The notes: generated from the letters alone by a model not told the origin. A DNA stretch of 64,000 nt from JAGRGG01 sp965217265 (GCA_965217265.1 CBDCHP010000018.1:1054001-1118000), one strand, 5' to 3'; numbered from the stretch's first letter, positions 50,836 to 61,005 are shown. A program made the numbers and translations.

Positions 50836-51684
50836 TCAGCGCCGCCACGCGTCTTGCTCGCGGCGCAGGTAGGTCTCGATGCGGGTGGCGGGGCGGCCCA
50901 AAGTTCGCTCGACCTCGTCCGTCACGCCGGCCGCCCCGCCCAGCCGCTGCACGGTGTAGAGCGCTCCCATGACGAGCGCCAACGGGAGCAGCGCCCCGTG
51001 CCGCCGCTCCTCCCAGACGAAGCGGGGGAGCGACACGGGCCGGTAGCGGATCCTGCGGCCGAGCACGTTCGACAGGGCCGCGGCCACCTCGCCGAAGGTC
51101 AGCGCCTGGGGCCCCGTCAGCGTGTAGCCCCGCCCGGCGTGGCCCTCGCGGGTGAGGGCGAGGGCGGCGACCGCGCCGACATCGGCCACGTCGATGAAGC
51201 TCGACCGGCCCGAGCCCGCCGGCACGGCGATCTCGCCGCGCTCGACGATGCCCTCTCGGTGCACGGTCTGGAGGTTTTGCATGAAGTCGGCCGGGCGCAG
51301 CATCGTCCAGGCGAAGGGATGCGCCATCACCTCGCGCTCAACCGCGTGGTGGGGCAGGACGCGGACGCGCTCCGCCCCTCGCACCGACAAGACGGCCACG
51401 CGCCCGACGCCGGCCTTGAGCGCCGCGTCGAGGAAGGGCCTGAACGCCCGCCCCTTCGCCATCTGCGGCGGGCGCATGAGGAACAGAGCACCGACGCCGT
51501 CGAGGGCGGGGCCGTAGGTCGCCGGCTCGTTGAAGTCGAAGCGCACCGAAACGACGTCGTTCGCGGCGCCGGCCCCGCCGCCACGGGTCGCTGCCCGCAG
51601 CGGCACGCGGCCGCGCAGCGCGTCGATGACGGCGGCACCCACGCGCCCCGACGCGCCGGTGACGAGGACCGTTCGCTGGCTCAT
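50836..51684 (-). CDS. NmrA-like NAD(P)-binding protein
   Basis: This 282-aa atypical short-chain dehydrogenase has the Rossmann start VLVTGASGRVGAAVIDAL. It also has an NmrA-like middle (AGVGRVAVLSVRGAER, HHAVEREVMAHPFAWTMLRPADFMQNL) and SSFIDVADVGAVAALAL, where reductases of this branch recognise the nucleotide. No YxxxK dyad is obvious, so it may be a redox sensor or a quinone/isoflavone-reductase-type enzyme. Convergent with purA. Confidence 0.87.
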   Translation of the reverse strand: MSQRTVLVTGASGRVGAAVIDALRGRVPLRAATRGGGAGAANDVVSVRFDFNEPATYGPALDGVGALFLMRPPQMAKGRAFRPFLDAALKAGVGRVAVLSVRGAERVRVLPHHAVEREVMAHPFAWTMLRPADFMQNLQTVHREGIVERGEIAVPAGSGRSSFIDVADVGAVAALALTREGHAGRGYTLTGPQALTFGEVAAALSNVLGRRIRYRPVSLPRFVWEERRHGALLPLALVMGALYTVQRLGGAAGVTDEVERTLGRPATRIETYLRREQDAWRR

Positions 51685-51867
51685 GTTTTCTTCCGATCCG
51701 CGCCGTCCTTAAGGGGGACGTCCGCGCCAACAACCGCCGCCGCCGCTCCCGGTGAGGCTGAACGCCGTTCTCTCTGGCACAGGTTCAACGTGGCGATCCT
51801 CGGGTTGTCGGGGGGTGAGGGCGCACACCGATCAATGGTCCGGTTCCGCACGATCCTGCCCGGTGCC

Positions 51868-52182
51868 TCAATCCTCCGGCCACGCGCCTTCCGGCCAGCG
51901 TCGCGCCCCGTGGACGACGTGCAGGATGGCGACCGACTCGCCGCCCTCCGGATGGACGACGATCTCGTACGCCAGGATGTAGGGCAGGCCGACGACCGTC
52001 TTCTCGTAGGTGCCCCGCACCCGTCCGGGCCTTCCCGTGGTAAACGCGGCCAGAGAGGTCGCCGTCGTCTCGATCCGCTCCGCCACCCGCGCGGCGGCGT
52101 CCGGGTCGCGTTCGGCGATGTAGCGGACGACGTTCAGATAATCGTCGCGCGCCGTCTCCGCCCAGACGACCCGACGGCTCAC
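51868..52182 (-). CDS. RelE/ParE-type toxin
   Basis: This 104-aa basic protein shows the RelE/ParE toxin fold. It opens with helical VVWAETARDDYLNVVRYIAERDPDAAARVAERI, then RPGRVRGTYEKTVVGLPYILAYEI and the closing strand SVAILHVVHGARRWP. The arginine-rich end matches ParE-like toxins, which act on gyrase or, in RelE, on ribosome-bound mRNA; which applies cannot be told. Its start overlaps the antitoxin stop by 4 nt (ATGA), the classic antitoxin-first layout. Confidence 0.88.
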   Translation of the reverse strand: MSRRVVWAETARDDYLNVVRYIAERDPDAAARVAERIETTATSLAAFTTGRPGRVRGTYEKTVVGLPYILAYEIVVHPEGGESVAILHVVHGARRWPEGAWPED

Positions 52183-52433
52183 CGCTTCGCCCGCGCGTCC
52201 TCGACGATCGCGCGCGCGTCCAGCACCACCTCGTCGTGCGGCACCACGCGGCCGGCCCGCACGTCGTCCCGGCCGCGCTCGATGCCCTCGATGATCGCGA
52301 GTTCCCGCTCGACGAAGTCGATGATCGCCTCGGCGGCGAGGAAGCTGCGCGTGCGCCGGCTGTGCCCGGCGAGACGAGAAAGCCGCTCCTTGGTCTCGGG
52401 CGACAGGCGAACGGTGAGGGTCGTACTGCTCAT
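52179..52433 (-). CDS. Ribbon-helix-helix antitoxin
   Basis: This 84-aa protein has a CopG/ParD-like ribbon-helix-helix DNA-binding start (STTLTVRLSPETKERLSRLAG followed by a helix with FLAAEAIIDFV). An acidic C-terminal tail (DEVVLDARAIVEDA) would wrap the toxin. As the first gene it probably represses its own promoter, which should lie just above 52433, where the sequence turns AT-rich (TGTACAATAACACAC). The pair sits at the edge of the foreign island. Confidence 0.87.
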   Translation of the reverse strand: MSSTTLTVRLSPETKERLSRLAGHSRRTRSFLAAEAIIDFVERELAIIEGIERGRDDVRAGRVVPHDEVVLDARAIVEDARAKR

Positions 52434-52607
52434 GCGTGCTCCCGCGTCAGGATGCTTTTGTAATGACCTGTGTACAATAACACACGCTAGGTGCGGCTGT
52501 CATTGGTGATTCAAGCTTTTCTCGTGTCGGTGGAGTGAGTGGAGCGTTGCGAGACGGTGCTTGCTGGCGGGTAGTGCTGCTAGTACATGCTCATACTCAC
52601 AAGATAA
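52434..52607. other. Transition from GC-rich to AT-rich DNA
   Basis: No gene is seen. Base composition falls from chromosome-like to clearly AT-rich within this stretch. It contains the probable antitoxin promoter and marks the left edge of the foreign island. Confidence 0.5.
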
Positions 52608-53122
52608 TTATTTCTGCTCACCAATAACTGCGATAATACGGTCACGCAGGCGCTTGCGCAAGTCTTTTGCATCATTCCAGATAATATGGGCGAACTGGCG
52701 AGTGTCAAAATGGACATGATTGATGCAATCGTTGCGACAGCACCAGATAACAGGAATACCCAAACCTTGTGCGAAGCCGGCTTCGTAATACACGCCACCC
52801 CGCGCGACGGCCGTGACATGATTGTCATTAGTAAATGTACCACAGGTAAAGTCGGCGATCAGAAATTTTGAGCGTTTGATTTCTGCAATAATTTCATCGT
52901 CGATCTTATTTGCATGCTCTTTGCGGTCAATTCGAAGAGGAGTATAGCCAGTTTCACGTACTGCTGGATCTATCCCGTCAGAATAAGCGCCCTCCATTGA
53001 AGGATCAAACCACATTGCGACAAAAGCTTGAGTAGAAGATTCAAGCTGCTGCTCAACCTCTTCAAGTCGCTCATAACCTTTGGCAGTTAAAGTAATGCTT
53101 GTTCTACATTTGCTAAAAAGAT
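52608..53122 (-). pseudogene. C-terminal half of an IS1-split gene: nucleoside-deoxyribosyltransferase/TIR-like domain
   Basis: This is the 3' part (168 aa after joining) of one gene whose 5' part is at 53901-54362. It starts within the 8-bp target duplication of the IS. The joined product reads SKCRTSITLTAKGYERLEEVE and then a compact domain: QAFVAMWFDPSM, LRIDRKEHANKIDDEIIAEI, FLIADFTCGTF, GGVYYEAGFAQGLGIPVIWCC and HFDTRQFAHIIW. These are the hallmarks of a nucleoside 2-deoxyribosyltransferase-like/TIR-like superfamily of hypothetical and defence-linked proteins. The AT-rich codon use differs from all neighbours, which indicates horizontal transfer. Without the IS the protein would be 322 aa. 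Confidence 0.8.
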
Positions 53123-53900
53123 GAGGGTCTCAGGCTAGCATAGACCGGAGGTCGCCGATCTTGTCGTTGCCGCCGAAGCGGGCGAACAGCGCGATCGAGG
53201 CGTCCACCATGCGCACGGCCTTGGAGACCACGATCGACCGGCGCCGAAAGCGGGCGAGCCAGTGCCGCTGGCGGGCGTGGTCGCGCTCGATGCCGTGGGT
53301 CTCCTTTTTGCCGACGTAGAGCCGGCCTTGGGGGATCGCCTTCTCGTAGGCGGCCCAGTCGTCGGTGCAGTAGAGCCGCACGCCCCAGCGCTTCAGGCGC
53401 TTGAGAAGGCGTTCAAGGGTGGCTCGGTCACGACCCCCCAGCTCCCAGTCGATGAGCCGTCCCGTAGCACGATCCCGAGCCTTCCAGACCCACAGCTTGT
53501 TCGGCTTTTTTTGAGGTAGTGCCACATCTCGTCCAGCTCGACCACGACGGCACGGCCTTCGGGCTCGGGCTTTTGCGCGTAGACTTCCGCAAAGCGCTCG
53601 ATCCAGGCCTGCACCGTGGGGGTCGACACCCCGAGCAGCTTGGCGGTGCGGTTCATCGAGACGCCGCTGAGGTAGAGCAGCACCGCTTCCACCTTGAGCC
53701 GCAGCGGCATCCCGCGCGGCGGGGTGTCGGTGAAGTTCAGCCCGCAGCCCTTGCAGCGGTAGCGTTGCTTGCCGCGCATGAACCCGTTCTTGACGTGCTC
53801 CTCGCCCCCGCACCCCTTGCACCGTAGCCCCATCCAACCCGCCCCGTCCGCCGTTCCCTGGCCGACGGATATGGGCGGTCTATGCCAAGCTCAAACCCTC
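53123..53900 (-). mobile_element. IS1-family insertion sequence, copy 2 (778 bp)
   Basis: An inverted copy of the element at 45654-46431, with the same length, frames and ends. It is flanked by its own 8-bp target duplication AAAAAGAT (53115-53122 and 53901-53908), so it arrived by an independent transposition. It interrupts the AT-rich island gene. Both insertion targets are A-rich on the plus strand. Confidence 0.95.
53130..53833 (-). CDS. insAB: IS1-family transposase InsAB' (copy 2)
   Basis: Encodes the same zinc-finger/HTH InsA frame (53393-53833), A7 slip site and DDE-containing InsB frame (to 53130) as the first copy; the translated products are identical. The fused transposase of about 234 aa should be functional, since the frames and slip site are unbroken. 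Confidence 0.93.
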
Positions 53901-54362
53901 AAAAAGATTTTGTTCTACTAACAAGCGCACTATTGCGTCTAATTCATCTCCATCAATACATTCGATCCATGCGCAAAGTTCTTGTGCTTGGCGTGTCAAA
54001 GAGGAACCTTCGCTGGCAGGATTACGAATTATAATAGACTGTCCGATTCGAGTTAAGTTTTTCGCGAGGTATTTAAAAAAACGATCCAGCTTGCTGCTAT
54101 ATTTGAGTAAAGGTCGAGACTGTACACTTCCCAGTATGCTAGATGTTATCAGAGGGCATTCCTCACCAGATCTATGCTGATCCACAATCCATGTTGTTAA
54201 CAGTAGTTTATCTTGGTCGGTCCAATTCGGAATTCCTCTCTCGACGGTCCGCGTAATCTCATAAAGACCACCTGCGCGTGGTGAAACTATGATGCGTGAA
54301 TCACGGCTAGAAGGTCGCTCCTCGGCGGGAGTGTTCCAAATAGGGCAGCGCGTTGAATTCAT
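53901..54362 (-). pseudogene. N-terminal half of the IS1-split island gene
   Basis: This part gives the first 154 residues of the 322-aa protein completed at 52608-53122. It starts MNSTRCPIWNTPAEERPSS and VSPRAGGLYEIT, which looks like a zinc-ribbon head that has lost most of its cysteines. A helical, winged-helix-like region follows (DKLLLTTWIVDQHRSGEE, ELDAIVRLLVEQNLF). In the present sequence the frame runs a few codons into the IS and stops. AT-rich throughout. The function of the N-terminal part is not recognised; by position it may be a sensor for the C-terminal enzyme-like domain. Confidence 0.75.
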
Positions 54363-54726
54363 AACAAGTTCTCGGGTGATTGTTGCTAGGTTATGCTATC
54401 TTGAGATATGACTTGGTGTCAAAGATAATAACAAACGTTCAAAGTTTTCTCTTGTCACTTTGGACCTGGTCCGAGGGTCCGTGGCCATGCGCCATTAAAG
54501 GTGTTAGGACTTCCTTGGCAAAACACTTTTGTGGCAGAACTGGCGCCCGGCCCGTGGATCCTCTAGTCAAGCCGGAAGATGACGATGAAGAGGAGTGCCG
54601 CGGGTGGCGAAGGGGCGTGGCACCGGCCCCGCGGAACATCTCACGGCCGCCGATGCCAAGCCCCGCCGACAAGACTCACAAAAAAGAAGAAAAGCCCGCG
54701 CGGCGAGCGCAACGCGAAGCGTTCGT
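54363..54726. other. Right edge of the island and intergenic repeats
   Basis: No gene is supported in these 364 bases. The first about 100 nt are AT-rich and should hold the island gene's promoter. The sequence then becomes GC-rich, with a string TCTAGTCAAGCCGGAAGATG followed by ACGATGAAGAGGAG. Similar strings are common in intergenic DNA of alphaproteobacteria and give spurious SSSSGLTRGS-type frames. Half palindromic element H closes the stretch. Confidence 0.55.
54668..54724 (+). repeat. Palindromic element, copy H (right arm only)
   Basis: The A-rich stem (CACAAAAAAGAAGAAAAG) and the right arm GCCCGCGCGGCGAGCGC, ending GAAGCGTTC, are intact. The core and left arm are missing or beyond recognition. 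It ends 2 nt from the grxD stop codon. The lost half faces the foreign island. Confidence 0.75.
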
Positions 54727-55059
54727 TCACGCCGCCGTCTTGACGCCCTTCTCCTCCATCAGGGTCTGCAACTCGCCGGTCTCGTACATCTCGCGGACGA
54801 TGTCGCAGCCGCCGATGAACTCGCCCTTGACGTAGAGCTGCGGGATGGTCGGCCAGTTGCTGTAGCTCTTGATGCCCTGGCGGACGTCCTCGTCTTCGAG
54901 GACGTTGTAGGCCTGGAAGGGGACGTTGACGTGGCCGAGGATCTGGACCGTCGCGGCGGAGAAGCCGCACATCGGGAAGACGGGCGTACCCTTCATGTAG
55001 AGGACGACGTCGTCGGCTTGCGTCTGCTGCTTGATCCGGTCGTGGGCGGGGTCGCTCAT
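54727..55059 (-). CDS. grxD: Monothiol glutaredoxin, Grx4 family
   Basis: This 110-aa CGFS glutaredoxin (active site CGFS, Cys31, in KGTPVFPMCGFSAATVQIL) binds a glutathione-coordinated 2Fe-2S cluster and hands clusters to targets, usually together with BolA. TIPQLYVKGEFIGGCDIV is the glutathione-binding segment. It is the last gene of the purine-bolA-grx operon, 22 nt after bolA. Confidence 0.97.
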   Translation of the reverse strand: MSDPAHDRIKQQTQADDVVLYMKGTPVFPMCGFSAATVQILGHVNVPFQAYNVLEDEDVRQGIKSYSNWPTIPQLYVKGEFIGGCDIVREMYETGELQTLMEEKGVKTAA

Positions 55060-55081
55060 GGTAAGGCTCCTAGTTTCGCGC

Positions 55082-55315
55082 TCAGGCGGGGGCGGACGTG
55101 ACGAGGGCGAGCGCGTGCAGTTCGCCGCCGACGCAATCGCCCAGGGCTTGGTAGACCATCTGGTGCTGGCGGACGCGCGGCATCCCCTTGAAGGCGGGGG
55201 AGACGATGTGGGCGCGATAGTGGTCGCCGTCGCCGGCCAAGTCCTCGATCCGTACTTCGGCGTCGGGGATGGCCCCCTTGATCATCGCCTCGATGTCCTC
55301 GGCCCGCATCGGCAT
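55082..55315 (-). CDS. bolA: BolA family protein
   Basis: This 77-aa BolA-like protein partners with monothiol glutaredoxin in Fe-S cluster handling. IKGAIPDAEVRIEDLAGDGDHY is the first half, and FKGMPRVRQHQMVYQALGD holds the conserved histidine that ligates the shared cluster. The ATG at 55315 lies 14 nt after purL; a second in-frame ATG two codons later is possible. Adjacency to grxD supports a joint function. Confidence 0.94.
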   Translation of the reverse strand: MPMRAEDIEAMIKGAIPDAEVRIEDLAGDGDHYRAHIVSPAFKGMPRVRQHQMVYQALGDCVGGELHALALVTSAPA

Positions 55316-55329
55316 GGGTTCTAAGTCTC

Positions 55330-57519
<2,190 letters not shown>

Positions 57520-57522
57520 GGG

Positions 57523-58179
57523 TCAGGCGGCGAGCGGTTCGAGGAGGCGGCGGCCGTCGGCCGAGCCCAAGAGCGGCTCGATCGCGCGCTCGGGGTGCGG
57601 CATCAGGCCGAGCACGTTGTTGCGGGGGCCGCCGAAGACCCCGGCGATGCTGTCGGTCGAGCCGTTGACCTCATCGGCGTAGCGCAAGGCGATCCGGTCC
57701 TCGCCCTCCAGGCGGCGCCGGCCCTCGTCGTCGATGACGTAAGCGCCGTCGTGGTGGGCGACCGGGAGGTGCAGCCGTGCCCCCGCTTCGAGCCCGGCGG
57801 TGAAGGGCGAGGCGGTCGAGACGACGTCGAGGCCGACGACGCGGCAGACGAACCGGAGTGCTTGGTTGCGGACGAGGGCGCCTGGCAGGAGCCCCGCCTC
57901 GGTCAGGATCTGAAAGCCGTTGCAGGGGCCGAGTACGAGGGCGCCGTCGGCCGCTTGGCGCGCCACCTCGCGCATGACGGGCGAGCGCGCGGCGACGGCA
58001 CCGGGGCGCAGGTAGTCGCCGTAGGAGAAGCCGCCCGGCACGCCGATCAGATCGAAGCGCTCCAGCTCGGTCTCCTTGTGCCAGACGCGGCGGACCGCCA
58101 CCCCCAGCACGCGCTCGAAGGCGACGGCGAGGTCGCGATCGCAGTTCGAGCCGGGGAAGGTGACGACGCAGGCGCGCAT
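57523..58179 (-). CDS. purQ: Phosphoribosylformylglycinamidine synthase subunit PurQ
   Basis: This 218-aa glutaminase subunit feeds ammonia to PurL. FPGSNCDRD is its start, GVPGGFSYGDYLRPG the oxyanion loop, LGPCNGFQIL the nucleophile cysteine, and LGLMPHPERA the histidine/glutamate pair. The ATG at 58179 overlaps the last base region of purS; the longer frame upstream is purS read-through. It is 3 nt from purL. Confidence 0.97.
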   Translation of the reverse strand: MRACVVTFPGSNCDRDLAVAFERVLGVAVRRVWHKETELERFDLIGVPGGFSYGDYLRPGAVAARSPVMREVARQAADGALVLGPCNGFQILTEAGLLPGALVRNQALRFVCRVVGLDVVSTASPFTAGLEAGARLHLPVAHHDGAYVIDDEGRRRLEGEDRIALRYADEVNGSTDSIAGVFGGPRNNVLGLMPHPERAIEPLLGSADGRRLLEPLAA

Positions 58180-58427
58180 CAGGCGTCCTCCACGATCTCG
58201 ATCCGCCAGTCCTCGATCACCGGGTTGGCGAGCAGCCGCTCGCACATCCGCTCGGCCTCGGCGCGGGCAGCTCCTACGTCGCCGTGGGCGAGCGCCAGTT
58301 CGATCAGCTTGACGCGCCGGACGGCCCGGACGCCCTCGAAGCCCAAGCCTTGCAAGGCCTTGTGGATGGCGGCCGCCTCGGGGTCGAGGACGCCGTCCTT
58401 GAAGGTCACGGCGACTTTGGCGAGCAT
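58179..58427 (-). CDS. purS: Phosphoribosylformylglycinamidine synthase subunit PurS
   Basis: This 82-aa protein bridges PurQ and PurL. AKVAVTFKDGVLDPEAAAIHKALQ is the diagnostic start, followed by LGFEGVRAVRRVKLIEL and MCERLLANPVIEDW. The stop overlaps the purQ start by one base. Second gene of the purine operon, 19 nt after purC. Confidence 0.97.
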   Translation of the reverse strand: MLAKVAVTFKDGVLDPEAAAIHKALQGLGFEGVRAVRRVKLIELALAHGDVGAARAEAERMCERLLANPVIEDWRIEIVEDA

Positions 58428-58446
58428 GAAAGCGCCCTTTCGATAA

Positions 58447-59211
58447 CTACTGCACCGTCTCCGGGCCCTTCATGTCGCGCGGGCCCGCCTCGGGCAGGAT
58501 GCCCAAGCGCCGCGCGATCTCCTGGTAGCCCTCCTGGACGTTGCCCAGATCCTGCCTGAAGCGGTCCTTGTCGAGCCGCTCGTTGGTGCGCGCGTCCCAC
58601 AAGCGGCAATTGTCGGGGCTGATCTCGTCGGCGAGGACGAGCCGCACATCGTCGTCTTCCCAAAGACGGCCGTACTCCAGCTTGAAGTCGACCAGCTTGA
58701 GGCCGACGCCGGTGAACAGGCCGTTCAAGAAGTCGTTGACGCGCAAGGAGAGGTTCAAGATCTCGTCGATCTCGGCAACACCGGCCCAGCCGAATGCGGT
58801 GATGTGCTCCTCGCTCACCATCGGGTCGCCCAGCTCGTCCGACTTGAAGTAGTACTCGATGATCGAGCGCGGCAGCGCCGCACCCTCTTCGAGGCCGAGG
58901 CGCTTGACGATCGAGCCGGCCGCGACGTTGCGCACGACGACCTCGATCGGGATGATCTCGACCTCGCGGATCAACTGCTCGCGCATGTTGAGGCGGCGCA
59001 TGAAGTGGGTAGGCACGCCGATCTCGCCCAGGCGCAGCATCAGATACTCGCTGATGCGGTTGTTGAGCACGCCCTTGCCGGTGATGACGCCGTGCTTTTG
59101 ATTGTTGAAGGCGGTGGCGTCGTCCTTGAAATACTGAATGAGCGTGCCGGGCTCCGGCCCCTCGAACAGCACCTTCGCCTTGCCTTCGTAGACTTGCTTG
59201 CGCCGGGCCAT
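58447..59211 (-). CDS. purC: SAICAR synthetase
   Basis: This 254-aa enzyme joins CAIR and aspartate. YEGKAKVLFEGPEPGTLIQYFKD is the ATP-binding opening, IPIEVVVRNVAAGSIVKRLG and LVDFKLEYGRLWEDDDVRLVLADEISPDNCRLWD are the signature stretches. The ATG at 59211 (MARRKQ) is the usual alphaproteobacterial start; an ATG ten codons earlier is less likely. First gene of purC-purS-purQ-purL-bolA-grxD. Confidence 0.97.
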   Translation of the reverse strand: MARRKQVYEGKAKVLFEGPEPGTLIQYFKDDATAFNNQKHGVITGKGVLNNRISEYLMLRLGEIGVPTHFMRRLNMREQLIREVEIIPIEVVVRNVAAGSIVKRLGLEEGAALPRSIIEYYFKSDELGDPMVSEEHITAFGWAGVAEIDEILNLSLRVNDFLNGLFTGVGLKLVDFKLEYGRLWEDDDVRLVLADEISPDNCRLWDARTNERLDKDRFRQDLGNVQEGYQEIARRLGILPEAGPRDMKGPETVQ

Positions 59212-59324
59212 CGATCGCCGATCGTGCTTAATGGTGGACAAAGAACAAGCGCCGCCCGACGCTCAACGCACCGGCCGCGCGCCGCGTGCTATAGCCGAGA
59301 CGGGGGGCGAGCACAAAGGATATC

Positions 59325-59474
59325 GAACGCTTCGCGTCCGCTGCGCGGGGCTTCTTTTTTCTCTTTTTGCCAGCGTTAACGGAGGTGGCTGGCCGCGACG
59401 CCGAGGGCCAGTCTCGAACAAAGACAAAAAAGAAAAGAGTAAAGCCCGCGCGGCGAGCGCACGCGCAAGCGTTC
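59325..59474 (-). repeat. Palindromic element, copy I (full, inverted)
   Basis: 150 bp. The left arm is GAACGCTTCGCGTCCGCTGC and the right arm GCCCGCGCGGCGAGCGCACG, ending AAGCGTTC. The core is inverted (GCCAGCGTTAAC, then GGCCAGTCTCG). The right end overlaps the stop codon of the NAD-synthetase-like gene. The other end lies in the upstream region of purC. Confidence 0.85.
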
Positions 59475-60837
59475 ACACCGCCGGCCACCGCCGATCATGG
59501 TCGAAGGCAACCTTGCTCGCCTTAATCCCGACTGGCGCCCGTCGCCGCGCCCACTCGTTCGCCGCGATTCGGCAGGCGAGGTCGGCGGGGCCGGTGCCCC
59601 GCTCGATCAGCCGTTCGAGGGCCGCGTCGCGCTCGGTCTCGGCCGGTGACGCCGGCGGCAGAGGATGGCCGCTGATCGCGCCGAGGGCCGGCAGGCGGCT
59701 GGCGAAGACGTCCTTCAACGGCGCCACATCGCCGAGCGGCACGATCGGACCGAGGGCGGCCACGTCCTTGGTCATCGGGTTGAGAACGGCGCGGCCGTCG
59801 GCCCCGGCGACGCAGCGCAGCAGGGCGTCGCGCAGGCTGGCGGCGGGCGTGGGGTCCAGGTTCAGGCCGAGCGCGGCGGCGTCGGTGTCCCGGCCGTAGG
59901 CGATGCCCAAGACCCGTTCGGGTCCGAGGGCGGCGACGGCCAGCGCCGCCGTGATCCGCGACGCCGCGTCGTTGCCGAGGGGCAGGATCGCGCGGCCGTC
60001 GCCGGCGCGGCGGACGAGGTCGTCCGTGCCGAGGGTGAGGGCCCGCCAGAGGGCGCGGTCGGGGTCGGGCGGCAAGATCACCGTCCCTGTTTCGAAGCCG
60101 ACGCCTTGCTCGCCCAATTCGACACGTAAGCTCCAGACGCCGGTCTCGAACGAGGGCGCGCGCAGGCAGAGGCGGCGCCCGGCGTCGAGGGCGAACGCGC
60201 CGCCGGCGAAGACGAGGCCCGCGTCGGCGCCGGCGGCCGTGACCCAGACGAGCGGCAGCCCCGTCTCGGCCACGCGCGCCACGGCGCGCTGCAAGGCGGC
60301 CTCGTCGGCGTCGGGCGCGAACGGCCCGCCCGCGAGGGCGACCAGCAGTTCGGCCCCGGTCTCGGCCAGCGCCTCGGCCGCGTCGCCGTCGTCCACGTCG
60401 GCGCCGACGACGACCCCGACCCGCAGGCCGCGCCCGTCCGGCGTGGTGATACGCCAGGGGCCGGGTAAGTCGCCGGAGACGATCGCGGCGTGCGCGGTAC
60501 CCCGCCGCCGCCGGTGCGCTGCGACCGTAGCGACGACCCGTCCGCCCTGCAAAAGCGCGGCGGCGTTGCGCGGCCCGGCCACGGTCGTGCCGAGGATCAA
60601 GGACGGCCCGGCCCCGGTCAACGCCGCCAACCGCTCCAGCGCCGACGCGACCCGGGCGAGAAAGCCGGGGTCGCGGGCGAGGTCGTAGAGGCCGAACCCG
60701 GTGAGGGCCGCCTCCGGCGCCACGACGAGGCCGGCCCCGTCCCGCACCGCTTGGCGGTAGGCGGCCTCGATCGCGGCGGCGTTGGCCTCGATGTCGCCGC
60801 CCTTGGGCGCGATCTGGGCGATGGTGAGTTTGGTCAT
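59473..60837 (-). CDS. NAD synthetase-like pseudoenzyme
   Basis: This 454-aa protein has the outline of glutamine-dependent NAD+ synthetase: a nitrilase domain (TIAQIAPKGGDIEAN, VVAPEAALTGF) joined to an NAD-synthase-like domain, ending GIKASKVAFDHDRRWPAV. Key residues are lost. The nitrilase cysteine region reads GVVVGADV instead of the usual CED form, the lysine loop is arginine rich, and the SGGxDS ATP loop is LPLGNDAAS. Only the first glutamate remains. The frame is uninterrupted and codon use is normal, so it is a maintained protein but probably not an NAD synthetase. It is shorter than family members of about 550 aa. ATG at 60837. Confidence 0.75.
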   Translation of the reverse strand: MTKLTIAQIAPKGGDIEANAAAIEAAYRQAVRDGAGLVVAPEAALTGFGLYDLARDPGFLARVASALERLAALTGAGPSLILGTTVAGPRNAAALLQGGRVVATVAAHRRRRGTAHAAIVSGDLPGPWRITTPDGRGLRVGVVVGADVDDGDAAEALAETGAELLVALAGGPFAPDADEAALQRAVARVAETGLPLVWVTAAGADAGLVFAGGAFALDAGRRLCLRAPSFETGVWSLRVELGEQGVGFETGTVILPPDPDRALWRALTLGTDDLVRRAGDGRAILPLGNDAASRITAALAVAALGPERVLGIAYGRDTDAAALGLNLDPTPAASLRDALLRCVAGADGRAVLNPMTKDVAALGPIVPLGDVAPLKDVFASRLPALGAISGHPLPPASPAETERDAALERLIERGTGPADLACRIAANEWARRRAPVGIKASKVAFDHDRRWPAV

Positions 60838-60856
60838 ACGCTTTCGATGGCTTGAT

Positions 60857-61005
60857 GAACGCTTCGCGTGCGCTAGGCGCGCGGCCTTTCTCTTCTCTTT
60901 TTTGCTACTTGTCCCCGAACTTGGCCGCAACGCCGAAGCCAGCCCCGGCCAAAGTTACAAAAAAGAAAAAAGAAGCCCGCGCGGCGAGCGCAACGCGAAG
61001 CGTTC
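60857..61005. repeat. Palindromic element, copy J (full, recombined core)
   Basis: 149 bp. The left arm is GAACGCTTCGCGTGCGCTAG and the right arm GCCCGCGCGGCGAGCGCAAC, ending GAAGCGTTC. Its core lacks GTTAACACTGGC; instead both core halves are of the other type (CTTGTCCCCGAAC and, inverted, CCCCGGCCAAAGTTAC). The right end overlaps the stop codon of the alcohol dehydrogenase gene. Confidence 0.82.

Noticed and set aside
52686..52871. Small plus-strand gene in the island
   Set aside because: It is antisense to the conserved NDT/TIR-like domain and has no ribosome site or recognisable domain.
54439..54672. 77-codon frame with an SSSSSSGLTRGS stretch
   Set aside because: This peptide pattern arises from a common intergenic repeat string in alphaproteobacteria rather than from a gene.
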